Assembly (NCBI GenBank): GCA_948585895.1
Contig: CAPBNZ010000092.1
Location: 1 to 5,927, forward strand
DNA length: 5,927 nt
Direction: 5' to 3'
Source of the DNA: an uncultured Clostridia bacterium
GTDB taxonomy: Bacteria; Bacillota; Clostridia; TANB77; CAG-508
Part shown: positions 1 to 5,060 of the stretch, piece by piece
How the letters are laid out: every line of letters begins with the position of its first letter
How positions within the stretch are numbered: the first letter of the stretch is position 1
Made by a program: the position numbers and the translations under genes
Notes under the pieces: generated by a model
Seen by the model: the letters and a program-made list of their open reading frames with translations, nothing else
Databases searched by the model: none
What the model was told of the DNA's origin: nothing

Positions 1-39
1 TATGTTATCTAATTCTTCTCCTTCAAAGTTTTCTTCCAT
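1..39 (-). CDS. yrzB: Start of a probable DUF1292 (YrzB-like) protein, truncated by the window edge
   Basis: Only the first 13 codons are visible, reading MEENFEGEELDNI, an acidic N-terminus. The ATG has a good ribosome-binding site (GAAAGGAG) and a candidate promoter. The family call rests mostly on synteny: in Bacillus subtilis and many other Firmicutes the gene directly after yrzL (ireB) and yrrK (ruvX) is yrzB, a small acidic DUF1292 protein of unknown function. The visible residues are compatible with that but too few to prove it. Confidence 0.65.
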   Translation of the reverse strand, partial: MEENFEGEELDNI

Positions 40-46
40 TCTTTTT

Positions 47-54
47 CTCCTTTC
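47..54 (-). promoter_or_regulatory. Ribosome-binding site of the leftmost gene
   Basis: GAAAGGAG on the minus strand sits seven bases upstream of the ATG at 37-39. It shows that a real gene starts here even though only 13 codons lie inside the window. Confidence 0.75.
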
Positions 55-83
55 AATTTTTGTTCATTATATTTATATTTAAT

Positions 84-112
84 ATAATAACCTATTTTTA
101 ATTAATTTACAA
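84..112 (-). promoter_or_regulatory. Candidate promoter for the DUF1292-like gene
   Basis: On the minus strand, TTGTAA (107-112, 4 of 6) and TATTAT (84-89, 5 of 6) have an ideal 17-bp spacer and lie about 45 bases upstream of the ATG at 39. A second TATAAT closer to the gene lacks a good -35 partner. In such AT-rich DNA the match is suggestive only. Confidence 0.4.
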
Positions 113-184
113 TGAATTTTTCTATTTTTTACAAAATCGATTAAAATTATTCTATATGATTTTTATGATTGGTAAATGTTGATT

Positions 185-601
185 TTAACCATTTTTATTT
201 AAATATGTTTCCAAAATGTATACAGCAGATATCGTATCTACTATATCTTTCTTTTTATTCTTACGAACTTCTAAAAAATTCATCGTTTTATGAGCTTCTA
301 CTGTTGTTAGCCTTTCATCTATGGTTTCTATTTTTAACTTATTGTATTTACATTTTAATTTATGGACAAATTCTTGTGTTATTTTGGCTCGTTGTGATAT
401 AGTTCCATTCATATTAAGTGGCATTCCTACTACAATTGTACCTATCTCATATTTCTCTAAAATTTCATCTAATCTTCTTAAGATAACTTTATCAGAACCA
501 TTTCTTTGTATTGTTTCTAATCCTTGAGCTGTAATATTTAAACCATCTGTAATGGCTACTCCTACTCGTGCTTCTCCATAATCAATTCCTAAAATTCTCA
601 T
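185..601 (-). CDS. ruvX: Putative pre-16S rRNA nuclease / Holliday junction resolvase-like RuvX (YqgF)
   Basis: The 138-residue product is a full-length YqgF/RuvX protein with an RNase H-like fold. It begins MRILGIDYGEARVGVAITD, where Asp7 is the first conserved acidic residue. VVGMPLNMNGT (57-67), IDERLTTVEA (94-103, with Asp95 and Glu96) and KDIVDTISAVYILETYL (118-134, Asp122) supply the other family signatures and active-site acids. Homologues are linked to trimming the 5' end of 16S rRNA precursor, and the family is also described as a resolvase. The ATG follows the ireB stop codon (TAA, one base, ATG) and has no clear Shine-Dalgarno sequence, so translation probably depends on ribosomes finishing ireB. 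Length and motifs are normal, with no sign of decay. Confidence 0.95.
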   Translation of the reverse strand: MRILGIDYGEARVGVAITDGLNITAQGLETIQRNGSDKVILRRLDEILEKYEIGTIVVGMPLNMNGTISQRAKITQEFVHKLKCKYNKLKIETIDERLTTVEAHKTMNFLEVRKNKKKDIVDTISAVYILETYLNKNG

Positions 602-602
602 C

Positions 603-860
603 TTATTTTACATCTAATCCTATATAATCTTTTACCATTTTTTCTAGTAATTCGTCCCTCTCAATTGCTCTTATTTTATTCCTAGCATCTTTATGACTAG
701 TAATATAAGTTGGATCACCAGATAATATATATCCAACAATTTGATTAATTGGATTGTATCCCTTTTCCACTAATGCGTCATATACTTCTTTTAGGGTTTC
801 TCTACATTTTAAATTTTCTTCTCTTTCTACTTCAAAATGCATTGTCTTGTCAAATTCCAT
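603..860 (-). CDS. ireB: IreB family regulatory phosphoprotein (UPF0297)
   Basis: This 85-residue protein has the full length and hallmark core of the UPF0297/IreB (YrzL) family: ETLKEVYDALVEKGYNPINQ (21-40), IVGYILSGDPTYIT (41-54), then DARNKIRAIERDELLE (58-73). In Enterococcus faecalis, IreB is a small cytoplasmic protein phosphorylated on N-terminal threonines by the PASTA Ser/Thr kinase IreK; it lowers intrinsic cephalosporin resistance and so links to envelope-stress signalling. Here the N-terminal segment MEFDKTMHFE holds one threonine, Thr6. The ATG has a strong ribosome-binding site. The stop is one base from the ruvX start, and the ireB–ruvX–yrzB order is the conserved Firmicute arrangement, which supports the call. 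The biochemical role in this organism is inferred from the family. Confidence 0.93.
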   Translation of the reverse strand: MEFDKTMHFEVEREENLKCRETLKEVYDALVEKGYNPINQIVGYILSGDPTYITSHKDARNKIRAIERDELLEKMVKDYIGLDVK

Positions 861-869
861 TCTTCTAAT

Positions 870-876
870 CCTCCTT
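870..876 (-). promoter_or_regulatory. Strong ribosome-binding site of ireB
   Basis: AAGGAGG on the minus strand lies nine bases upstream of the ATG at 860. It is the strongest match to the anti-Shine-Dalgarno sequence in the left half of the window and fixes the ireB start. Confidence 0.8.
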
Positions 877-902
877 TTCTTTTTTATTATTTCGTTATTG
901 GC

Positions 903-931
903 ATTATATGTTTATAAGTAATAATTATTAA
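903..931 (-). promoter_or_regulatory. Candidate promoter for ireB–ruvX
   Basis: On the minus strand, TTAATA (926-931, 4 of 6) and a perfect TATAAT (903-908) are 17 bp apart, placing a start point about 35 bases upstream of the ireB ATG. The -35 box overlaps the stop codon of the GAF/GGDEF-like gene. It would let the housekeeping block be expressed independently of the envelope genes. AT-rich context limits certainty. Confidence 0.45.
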
Positions 932-2067
932 ATATTGGTTATATCACTTTCCTTGCTATCTGCCTGGTCTAAGTATTGTTCTAATTTTTTTAATACTTCT
1001 TCTAGTCCTGTTCCTTTATAATAAGTAGATATAACAAAATTTAATTTTGGCATTGCAATTTCTTTACAAGATATTTTCTTTTCACTTTTTCCTAGTTGTG
1101 TTACTTCTAAATTTAAGGTCTGCTTTTCTTCCTCTGTTAGTACAATTGGCATTGCTTCTATCTTTTCTTTTATTTCATTTAAGAAATCTGCTACACCATT
1201 GGTTTCTACTCCTGAAAATGCAATAACAAATTTTGGTCCCATATAACGTACAAATACATAATCGTTTGCTATATTTTCAGATATATACTTACTAATTTGT
1301 TTGATTACTTTATTTCCCAATTCTCTACAATATTTTTTATTAATTTCTTGAATGTTTATTATTTTAAACATACATATAGTTGATATTGTGTACTGGTCTA
1401 TAATTTTTTTCCCTTCTCCATACAGATATTCTTCTGAATATAATCCTGTAAATAAATCTTTTCTAACAATTGATTCTAAGGTTTTTTGATGGACTACCGT
1501 TTTTAAAACAGAAACAATATTTTCCTTAATAACTTCTAAAACAGTAGTATCTACATTATCAAAATCATGTGGTGTTCCACTTTCTAAAATCCAATAACCA
1601 ATATAGACATTGTCAATATAAAGAGGAAAAAATATAGCAGATTTAGCTCGTCCAAACTCCATTTTTTGATATGGAAGTCTTTCCTCTTCTGTATTTACTG
1701 TTACATATTTAGGTGTTGCTGATTCAATACTATCTTTAAACATATCTACATTTTGTAGGGCTTTTAATGCTGTCCAGTGTTTTGAATCTACATTAGAAGC
1801 TTTTACTTGATATTCTGCACCATCAAATACAACAATAGTTGAGTACTTTATTTCATATCTTTCAATTAATATGTCATTAATCTTTTTTATTTTTTGTTCA
1901 ACTGTTGATGTTTCTCCTATGGCATTCATAAAATCTTGAACAACATATAAATTTGTAATCTTTTGATTCATGTTTTTGAATTTTTGTATTTTTTTGTGAA
2001 TTGTTACATTATATGCTACTAATCCTAACACAATTAAGACTAAGATTACTACTACTGCTATTATCAC
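928..2067 (-). CDS. Membrane-anchored GAF protein with degenerate GGDEF domain
   Basis: The 379-residue product starts at a GTG with a strong ribosome-binding site. Residues 2-20 form one membrane segment (IIAVVVILVLIVLGLVAY), followed by a basic, probably cytoplasmic helix. Residues about 40-190 fit a GAF-type sensor domain, including SAIFFPLYIDNVYIGYWILE near its end. Residues about 195-373 follow the GGDEF fold: KDLFTGLYSEEYL matches the D-x-LTGLYNR entry, and the C-terminal LEQYLDQADSK matches the usual L-x-x-AD-x-A-x-x-x-AK ending. The catalytic signature is lost: RYMGPKF (274-280) stands where R-x-GGDEF would be, and the usual metal-binding D of the first strand is replaced in CMFKIIN. 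Diguanylate cyclase activity is therefore unlikely; a sensor, scaffold or nucleotide-binding role is more plausible. It starts 62 bases after the TadZ-like gene and no terminator lies between, so it probably belongs to the same transcript. Confidence 0.78.
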   Translation of the reverse strand: MIIAVVVILVLIVLGLVAYNVTIHKKIQKFKNMNQKITNLYVVQDFMNAIGETSTVEQKIKKINDILIERYEIKYSTIVVFDGAEYQVKASNVDSKHWTALKALQNVDMFKDSIESATPKYVTVNTEEERLPYQKMEFGRAKSAIFFPLYIDNVYIGYWILESGTPHDFDNVDTTVLEVIKENIVSVLKTVVHQKTLESIVRKDLFTGLYSEEYLYGEGKKIIDQYTISTICMFKIINIQEINKKYCRELGNKVIKQISKYISENIANDYVFVRYMGPKFVIAFSGVETNGVADFLNEIKEKIEAMPIVLTEEEKQTLNLEVTQLGKSEKKISCKEIAMPKLNFVISTYYKGTGLEEVLKKLEQYLDQADSKESDITNI

Positions 2068-2075
2068 GCTGTGTA

Positions 2076-2083
2076 CCCCTCCT
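2076..2083 (-). promoter_or_regulatory. Ribosome-binding site supporting a GTG start
   Basis: AGGAGGGG on the minus strand lies eight bases upstream of a GTG at 2065-2067. This strong site decides the start of the GAF/GGDEF-like protein, because the N-terminal membrane segment begins immediately at this codon. Confidence 0.8.
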
Positions 2084-2129
2084 CTTTTTCCTTTTCAATT
2101 AATTTTCCTAATCTCTAACTTTTATCAAA

Positions 2130-4541
2130 CTAATATCTCCTTTTCATTTTATCTAATGTACTATTCATATCAGGTGAAAAGCCTTTCCTTGCATTTGCAT
2201 GTGCTGATGGTGGTTGATAAGTTTGATTATTTCTAGGTGCAGATGTTACAATTGGATATAATAGATTTCCTAATTGTCTTAAGGTTTGTAAAAATATTTT
2301 AGAATATCCTTTTAAAGATATTTCACATTCAATCATTCCCTCTAAATATCTTATATAAGTTTCTTCTTCAAATGGAATGGAAACATATTTAATTCTATCT
2401 CTATCAAACAATTCTGTCATAAAAGACATGGCTGGATCATTATAAAATGCCATTCCTCCAATTATGGTTTCAGCTTTAATTCCTCTAATTTTTACTACTT
2501 TATTTAGTACAATTCTTAATTTTCTCTCATCTAAAATATTTTTCACTTTCAACTGCTTTAAAAATGCTGTAAGAGGCTGTATTGTTAATATATCCATACT
2601 CTGCACTAAATACGTTTCTTGTGATTGTTTAAAGTAACCAAGTGGTGTATCAAAATCTGTGTCTATTAAAATTAATGAATGGTTTTTTAATAACGTTTCT
2701 AATATTTTGTCTACTTGATTTATGATGTCATTTTCATCTGGTAACGAAGTATATACTGTAAGATTTTTATTAACATTAATTCCTCTTGCAACTCCTTGTG
2801 CAAGACCTTCTATACTATGAGTCGCTGTTTCTCTTAATATTTCTTCGTTTTTAGTGTAAATATAATAAGAATTTCTATTTCTAGTTGTATCTAAAATAGC
2901 TGTATTAATTCCAATAGATGACATTAATTCTGCTATATTATTTACAATAAAAGAAGTTCCATTTTTACTAGTTCCTACAAAAGTAACCAATTTTTTATCT
3001 GGTGTTAATAAATTAGATAAATCAATTTCTGTATACATTTCTTGTTTATTTGGCTGATATGAATTTACTTCATAATGATTTGCCCTAATTGGATTTAGGG
3101 TCGTTTGTTGCATTGTTCCAGTTTGATATTGTTGCACTGGTTGGTAAGGTATTTCTGGCTCTTGTTCTTCTAGCCCTGGTAATATTATATTGTCTGTTTC
3201 AGATTCTTCATCAAATCCAGGCAATATTACATTTTCTTCTTCTGGTTCCTCGTCAAATCCTGGTAAGAATGTCTCCTGCTCTGTCTGCGTAGCTTTCGTT
3301 GTTTGCATCTCTGACTCTTTGGTATTGTTAAATCCTGGAAGAAATGTTTCTTCTGGTTCTTCTGATTCTAATCCTGGTAATATAAAATCCTCCTCCATAG
3401 AAATAGGTGTTTTTCTTGGTCTTCCTCTTCCTCGTTTGGTTGGTTGTGATTGGTTTAATGATACGTCTTCTGTTGAAACAGGATTTTTTCTTGGTCTTCC
3501 TCTTCCTCGTTTTACTGGTTGTGCTATTTCTTGCGTCATTGGTTGTACATTTTCTTGTGGTTTTTCTTGGTCTCTCAAAGTTTCTACAATAGGTGGTTCT
3601 GATTCTACATATTGTGTTTTGTGTTGTAAGGTAGATTGCAATGGTTGCTGTATCATGTCATCCTCTGTAACATTATTTACTACCTTTTTCTTTGCTAATT
3701 TCTTGGTTCCATTCATATTAACTGCTGATGGAATAACAACTGGTTTTGAAAGAATGGTTTCTCTATTTTTTGGTTTTAGCAATACTTGACTTGGTCCATC
3801 ATCTTTTGCATTTTTCTCTTTTCGCAAAGCATCAGAAACACTATTATTAAAAGACATAATTTGTTGGTACTTAGTTGATTTTTCTTCTAATACAGCTCGT
3901 ACATTTAAAGGTAAAAATTTTGTTATAATTCTCAATTGTGTATCATTATATTGTGCTGCTATATTATTAAAACTATCAATGTATCTATCCTCATTTTTTC
4001 CCAATCTTTTATAATGGGCAACAATGTTCTGAATCTCCATTTCACTGACATCATTTTCATTTTCTGCTTGATAATTTACTTCTTCTGTATCTATTTTATA
4101 ATAAGATTTTGCTTCTTTTTTTACACGTGGTCTATGAATTAATCTACAAACCTCATCTACACTTCTATCATTTCCTATGATAGCATTATAAACTCCTATT
4201 CCAAATAGTTTTACTAACATTTGTTCCGATTTTGTTCTTCTATCAGAACAAATTAAAATAATAGGTGTATCATTTCCCCTTACATTAGAAGCTTCATCAC
4301 TTATACTGTCTAGTTTTTCAAAAATAAATTTATCAATTTGGTCATATTGTGTGTGTGTAAAAGCTTCTAAATCTTCGCTTATGACAATTCTATCATAAGT
4401 TTTATCTTTTTGTAATTCTTTTAATATTGCATTAAAGTAATATACATTTTTATAAGATATAATTTGTTTGTATTCCTTTTGATATTTTTTAACAATCGAT
4501 TCTGATATCTCTTCATTACTTACAGCAAATAAGACTTTCAT
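2130..4541 (-). CDS. TadZ/CpaE-like protein with AT-hooks, LPG[FL] repeats and atypical P-loop domain
   Basis: This 803-residue protein resembles TadZ/CpaE localisation factors of Tad-type pili but carries a large extra linker. Residues 1-140 alternate strands and helices like a receiver domain (MKVLFAVSNE, RIVISEDLEA, TPIILICSD, YNAIIGND); the usual phosphoacceptor Asp after the third strand is not evident. Residues 165-245 look helical. The linker (about 245-510) has two KRGRGRPRK AT-hook motifs (344-352, 369-377) and five LPG[FL] motifs in acidic sequence (388-457). Residues about 505-765 form a MinD/ParA-type domain: FVGTSKNGTSFIVNNIAEL replaces the deviant Walker A loop, keeping the first Lys (526) but shortened and lacking the GKT part. 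LILIDTDFD (623-631) matches the Walker B strand. The tail (770-803) is polar and basic. TadZ proteins of known structure combine an atypical receiver with an atypical ATPase, supporting the call. Specific partners and any DNA role are inference. Confidence 0.75.
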   Translation of the reverse strand: MKVLFAVSNEEISESIVKKYQKEYKQIISYKNVYYFNAILKELQKDKTYDRIVISEDLEAFTHTQYDQIDKFIFEKLDSISDEASNVRGNDTPIILICSDRRTKSEQMLVKLFGIGVYNAIIGNDRSVDEVCRLIHRPRVKKEAKSYYKIDTEEVNYQAENENDVSEMEIQNIVAHYKRLGKNEDRYIDSFNNIAAQYNDTQLRIITKFLPLNVRAVLEEKSTKYQQIMSFNNSVSDALRKEKNAKDDGPSQVLLKPKNRETILSKPVVIPSAVNMNGTKKLAKKKVVNNVTEDDMIQQPLQSTLQHKTQYVESEPPIVETLRDQEKPQENVQPMTQEIAQPVKRGRGRPRKNPVSTEDVSLNQSQPTKRGRGRPRKTPISMEEDFILPGLESEEPEETFLPGFNNTKESEMQTTKATQTEQETFLPGFDEEPEEENVILPGFDEESETDNIILPGLEEQEPEIPYQPVQQYQTGTMQQTTLNPIRANHYEVNSYQPNKQEMYTEIDLSNLLTPDKKLVTFVGTSKNGTSFIVNNIAELMSSIGINTAILDTTRNRNSYYIYTKNEEILRETATHSIEGLAQGVARGINVNKNLTVYTSLPDENDIINQVDKILETLLKNHSLILIDTDFDTPLGYFKQSQETYLVQSMDILTIQPLTAFLKQLKVKNILDERKLRIVLNKVVKIRGIKAETIIGGMAFYNDPAMSFMTELFDRDRIKYVSIPFEEETYIRYLEGMIECEISLKGYSKIFLQTLRQLGNLLYPIVTSAPRNNQTYQPPSAHANARKGFSPDMNSTLDKMKRRY
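3153..3386 (-). repeat. Five acidic LPG[FL] motif repeats in the TadZ-like protein
   Basis: Residues 386-463 contain LPGL (388), LPGF (401), LPGF (426), LPGF (440) and LPGL (454), most preceded by a hydrophobic residue and followed by runs of Glu and Asp, for example FLPGFDEEPEEE and ILPGFDEESETD. Spacings are 13, 25, 14 and 14 residues. The conserved core in otherwise divergent acidic sequence looks like a multivalent short linear motif. No binding partner is recognised. Confidence 0.8.
3409..3512 (-). repeat. Tandem 75-bp duplication encoding two AT-hook units
   Basis: A 29-bp stretch is identical at 3409-3437 and 3484-3512, exactly 75 bp apart. It encodes the core of two consecutive 25-residue units, QPVKRGRGRPRKNPVSTEDV and QPTKRGRGRPRKTPISMEED, in the TadZ-like protein (residues 341-360 and 366-385). 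The RGRP core flanked by basic residues matches the AT-hook, a short motif known to bind the minor groove of AT-rich DNA. The in-frame spacing indicates an internal duplication and not a mobile repeat. Confidence 0.85.
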
Positions 4542-4544
4542 TTG

Positions 4545-4952
4545 TTACCCCCTTCCAAATTTTACAAATACCGCAAAGGCAAGTGGTAAAATCTGGCATA
4601 TAATTAAAAGTGTGACACAAGTTACAATAAATGCCATTCCTCTTTCTAGTGTATCTAATTTTCTAATTCCAATTACATATTGATGAATTGCTCCCACAGC
4701 TATCCCTAAAAAACAAATTGGTATACTATATATTCTAACAATATTTAAAATATAAGCAACCATTCCATATGTGTCAGAACCATATTTAACTTTATAGTCT
4801 TCTAATGAATTAGCAGCATTTTCTTTTATTTCGACAATTTTGCTTTCTGTTTGTTTATCAATAACTTTCTCTGCTGCATATATTTTATTCGTTATTAAAA
4901 ATACCCCCATAACTAACATAACTATGGTAATGATTATGATTCCCTTTTTCAT
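4545..4952 (-). CDS. Small VirB2/TrbC-like membrane protein with signal peptide (putative pilin or channel subunit)
   Basis: This is a 135-residue membrane protein. Residues 1-26 look like a cleavable signal peptide: MKK, a hydrophobic core to about residue 20, then KIYA-AE as a possible cleavage site. A charged segment (27-60) follows, then two hydrophobic helices at about 63-92 and 106-130 joined by a short charged loop (GIRKLDTLERG). A long signal peptide plus two helices around a short charged loop is the layout of VirB2/TrbC-type pilins of type IV secretion systems. The similarity is in topology, not a diagnostic motif. The start is ATG at 4952, with AAAGGGG seven bases upstream. The next gene begins only three bases after this stop, and that gene's ribosome-binding site is formed by the last codons here, so the two are probably translationally coupled. 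It could instead be an unrelated small membrane partner. Confidence 0.6.
   Translation of the reverse strand: MKKGIIIITIVMLVMGVFLITNKIYAAEKVIDKQTESKIVEIKENAANSLEDYKVKYGSDTYGMVAYILNIVRIYSIPICFLGIAVGAIHQYVIGIRKLDTLERGMAFIVTCVTLLIICQILPLAFAVFVKFGRG
4548..4556 (-). promoter_or_regulatory. Ribosome-binding site inside the upstream gene's last codons
   Basis: The minus-strand sequence GGAAGGGGG encodes Gly-Arg-Gly at the end of the 135-residue membrane protein and also sits six bases before the ATG at 4541. With a three-base intergenic gap this suggests translational coupling, and so co-expression, of the membrane protein and the TadZ-like protein. Confidence 0.75.
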
Positions 4953-5008
4953 AATGATACCCCTTTCTAAGTCTTCTTTTTCTTCTTTCTATTCATTCTC
5001 GCTTTAAT

Positions 5009-5037
5009 ATCATACAATAAATTGTAAAAAATAGCAA
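5009..5037 (-). promoter_or_regulatory. Candidate sigma-A-type promoter for the membrane protein gene
   Basis: On the minus strand, TTGCTA (5032-5037, 4 of 6 matches to the -35 consensus) and TATGAT (5009-5014, 5 of 6 to the -10 consensus) are separated by exactly 17 bp. It lies about 57 bp upstream of the ATG at 4952. The -35 box falls in the loop of the palindrome at 5012-5060 and the -10 box overlaps its outer edge, which would suit regulation by a protein binding the palindrome. AT-rich DNA gives chance matches, so this is a moderate call. Confidence 0.45.
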
Positions 5038-5060
5038 GAATTTTTTATAATTTATTGTAT
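5012..5060 (-). repeat. Long AT-rich inverted repeat (21-bp stem, 7-nt loop) over the hydrolase stop codon
   Basis: Positions 5012-5032 and 5040-5060 are reverse complements at 20 of 21 positions, with the 7-nt loop AGCAAGA (plus strand) at 5033-5039. The only mismatch pairs position 5024 with 5048; it would be G-U in plus-strand RNA and C-A in minus-strand RNA. The right arm encodes the last residues and stop codon of the hydrolase. Neither strand has a U-tract after the stem, so it is not a standard intrinsic terminator. It could be an mRNA 3'-end or processing hairpin, or an operator-like site. Confidence 0.85.

Larger units (their letters stand above)
40..184 (-). other. 145-bp intergenic region between ruvX and the next gene
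   Basis: This very AT-rich gap is the longest in the window. It contains the candidate promoter and ribosome-binding site for the leftmost gene. A weak, bulged GGT…ACC pairing near 168-190 is not followed by a U-tract on the minus strand, and no convincing intrinsic terminator was found after ruvX. No conserved small ORF was recognised. Confidence 0.6.

Noticed and set aside
168..190. Possible terminator hairpin at the end of ruvX
   Set aside because: The GGT…ACC pairing is short, bulged and not followed by a run of U on the minus strand.
169..402. Plus-strand open frame with a hydrophobic translation opposite ruvX
   Set aside because: Hydrophobic Phe/Leu/Tyr-rich frames arise naturally antisense to Lys/Glu-rich genes; ruvX on the minus strand is unambiguous.
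3409..3512. Considering the repeated 29-bp sequence as a CRISPR or mobile-element repeat
   Set aside because: There are only two copies, in frame inside a gene, with a 75-bp period that matches a 25-residue protein duplication.
3190..3789. A 199-residue plus-strand open frame opposite the TadZ-like linker
   Set aside because: It is antisense to a low-complexity, Glu/Pro/Gln-rich coding region and yields a Ser/Gly/Cys-rich translation with no recognisable domain; the minus-strand frame has clear domains on both sides.
3936..4142. Hydrophobic plus-strand open frame resembling a small membrane protein
   Set aside because: It lies opposite the helical N-terminal part of the TadZ-like protein and lacks a ribosome-binding site; it is an antisense shadow.
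5012..5060. Reading the long hairpin as an intrinsic terminator
   Set aside because: The stem is almost entirely A-T and no U-tract follows it on either strand, so classic termination is unlikely.
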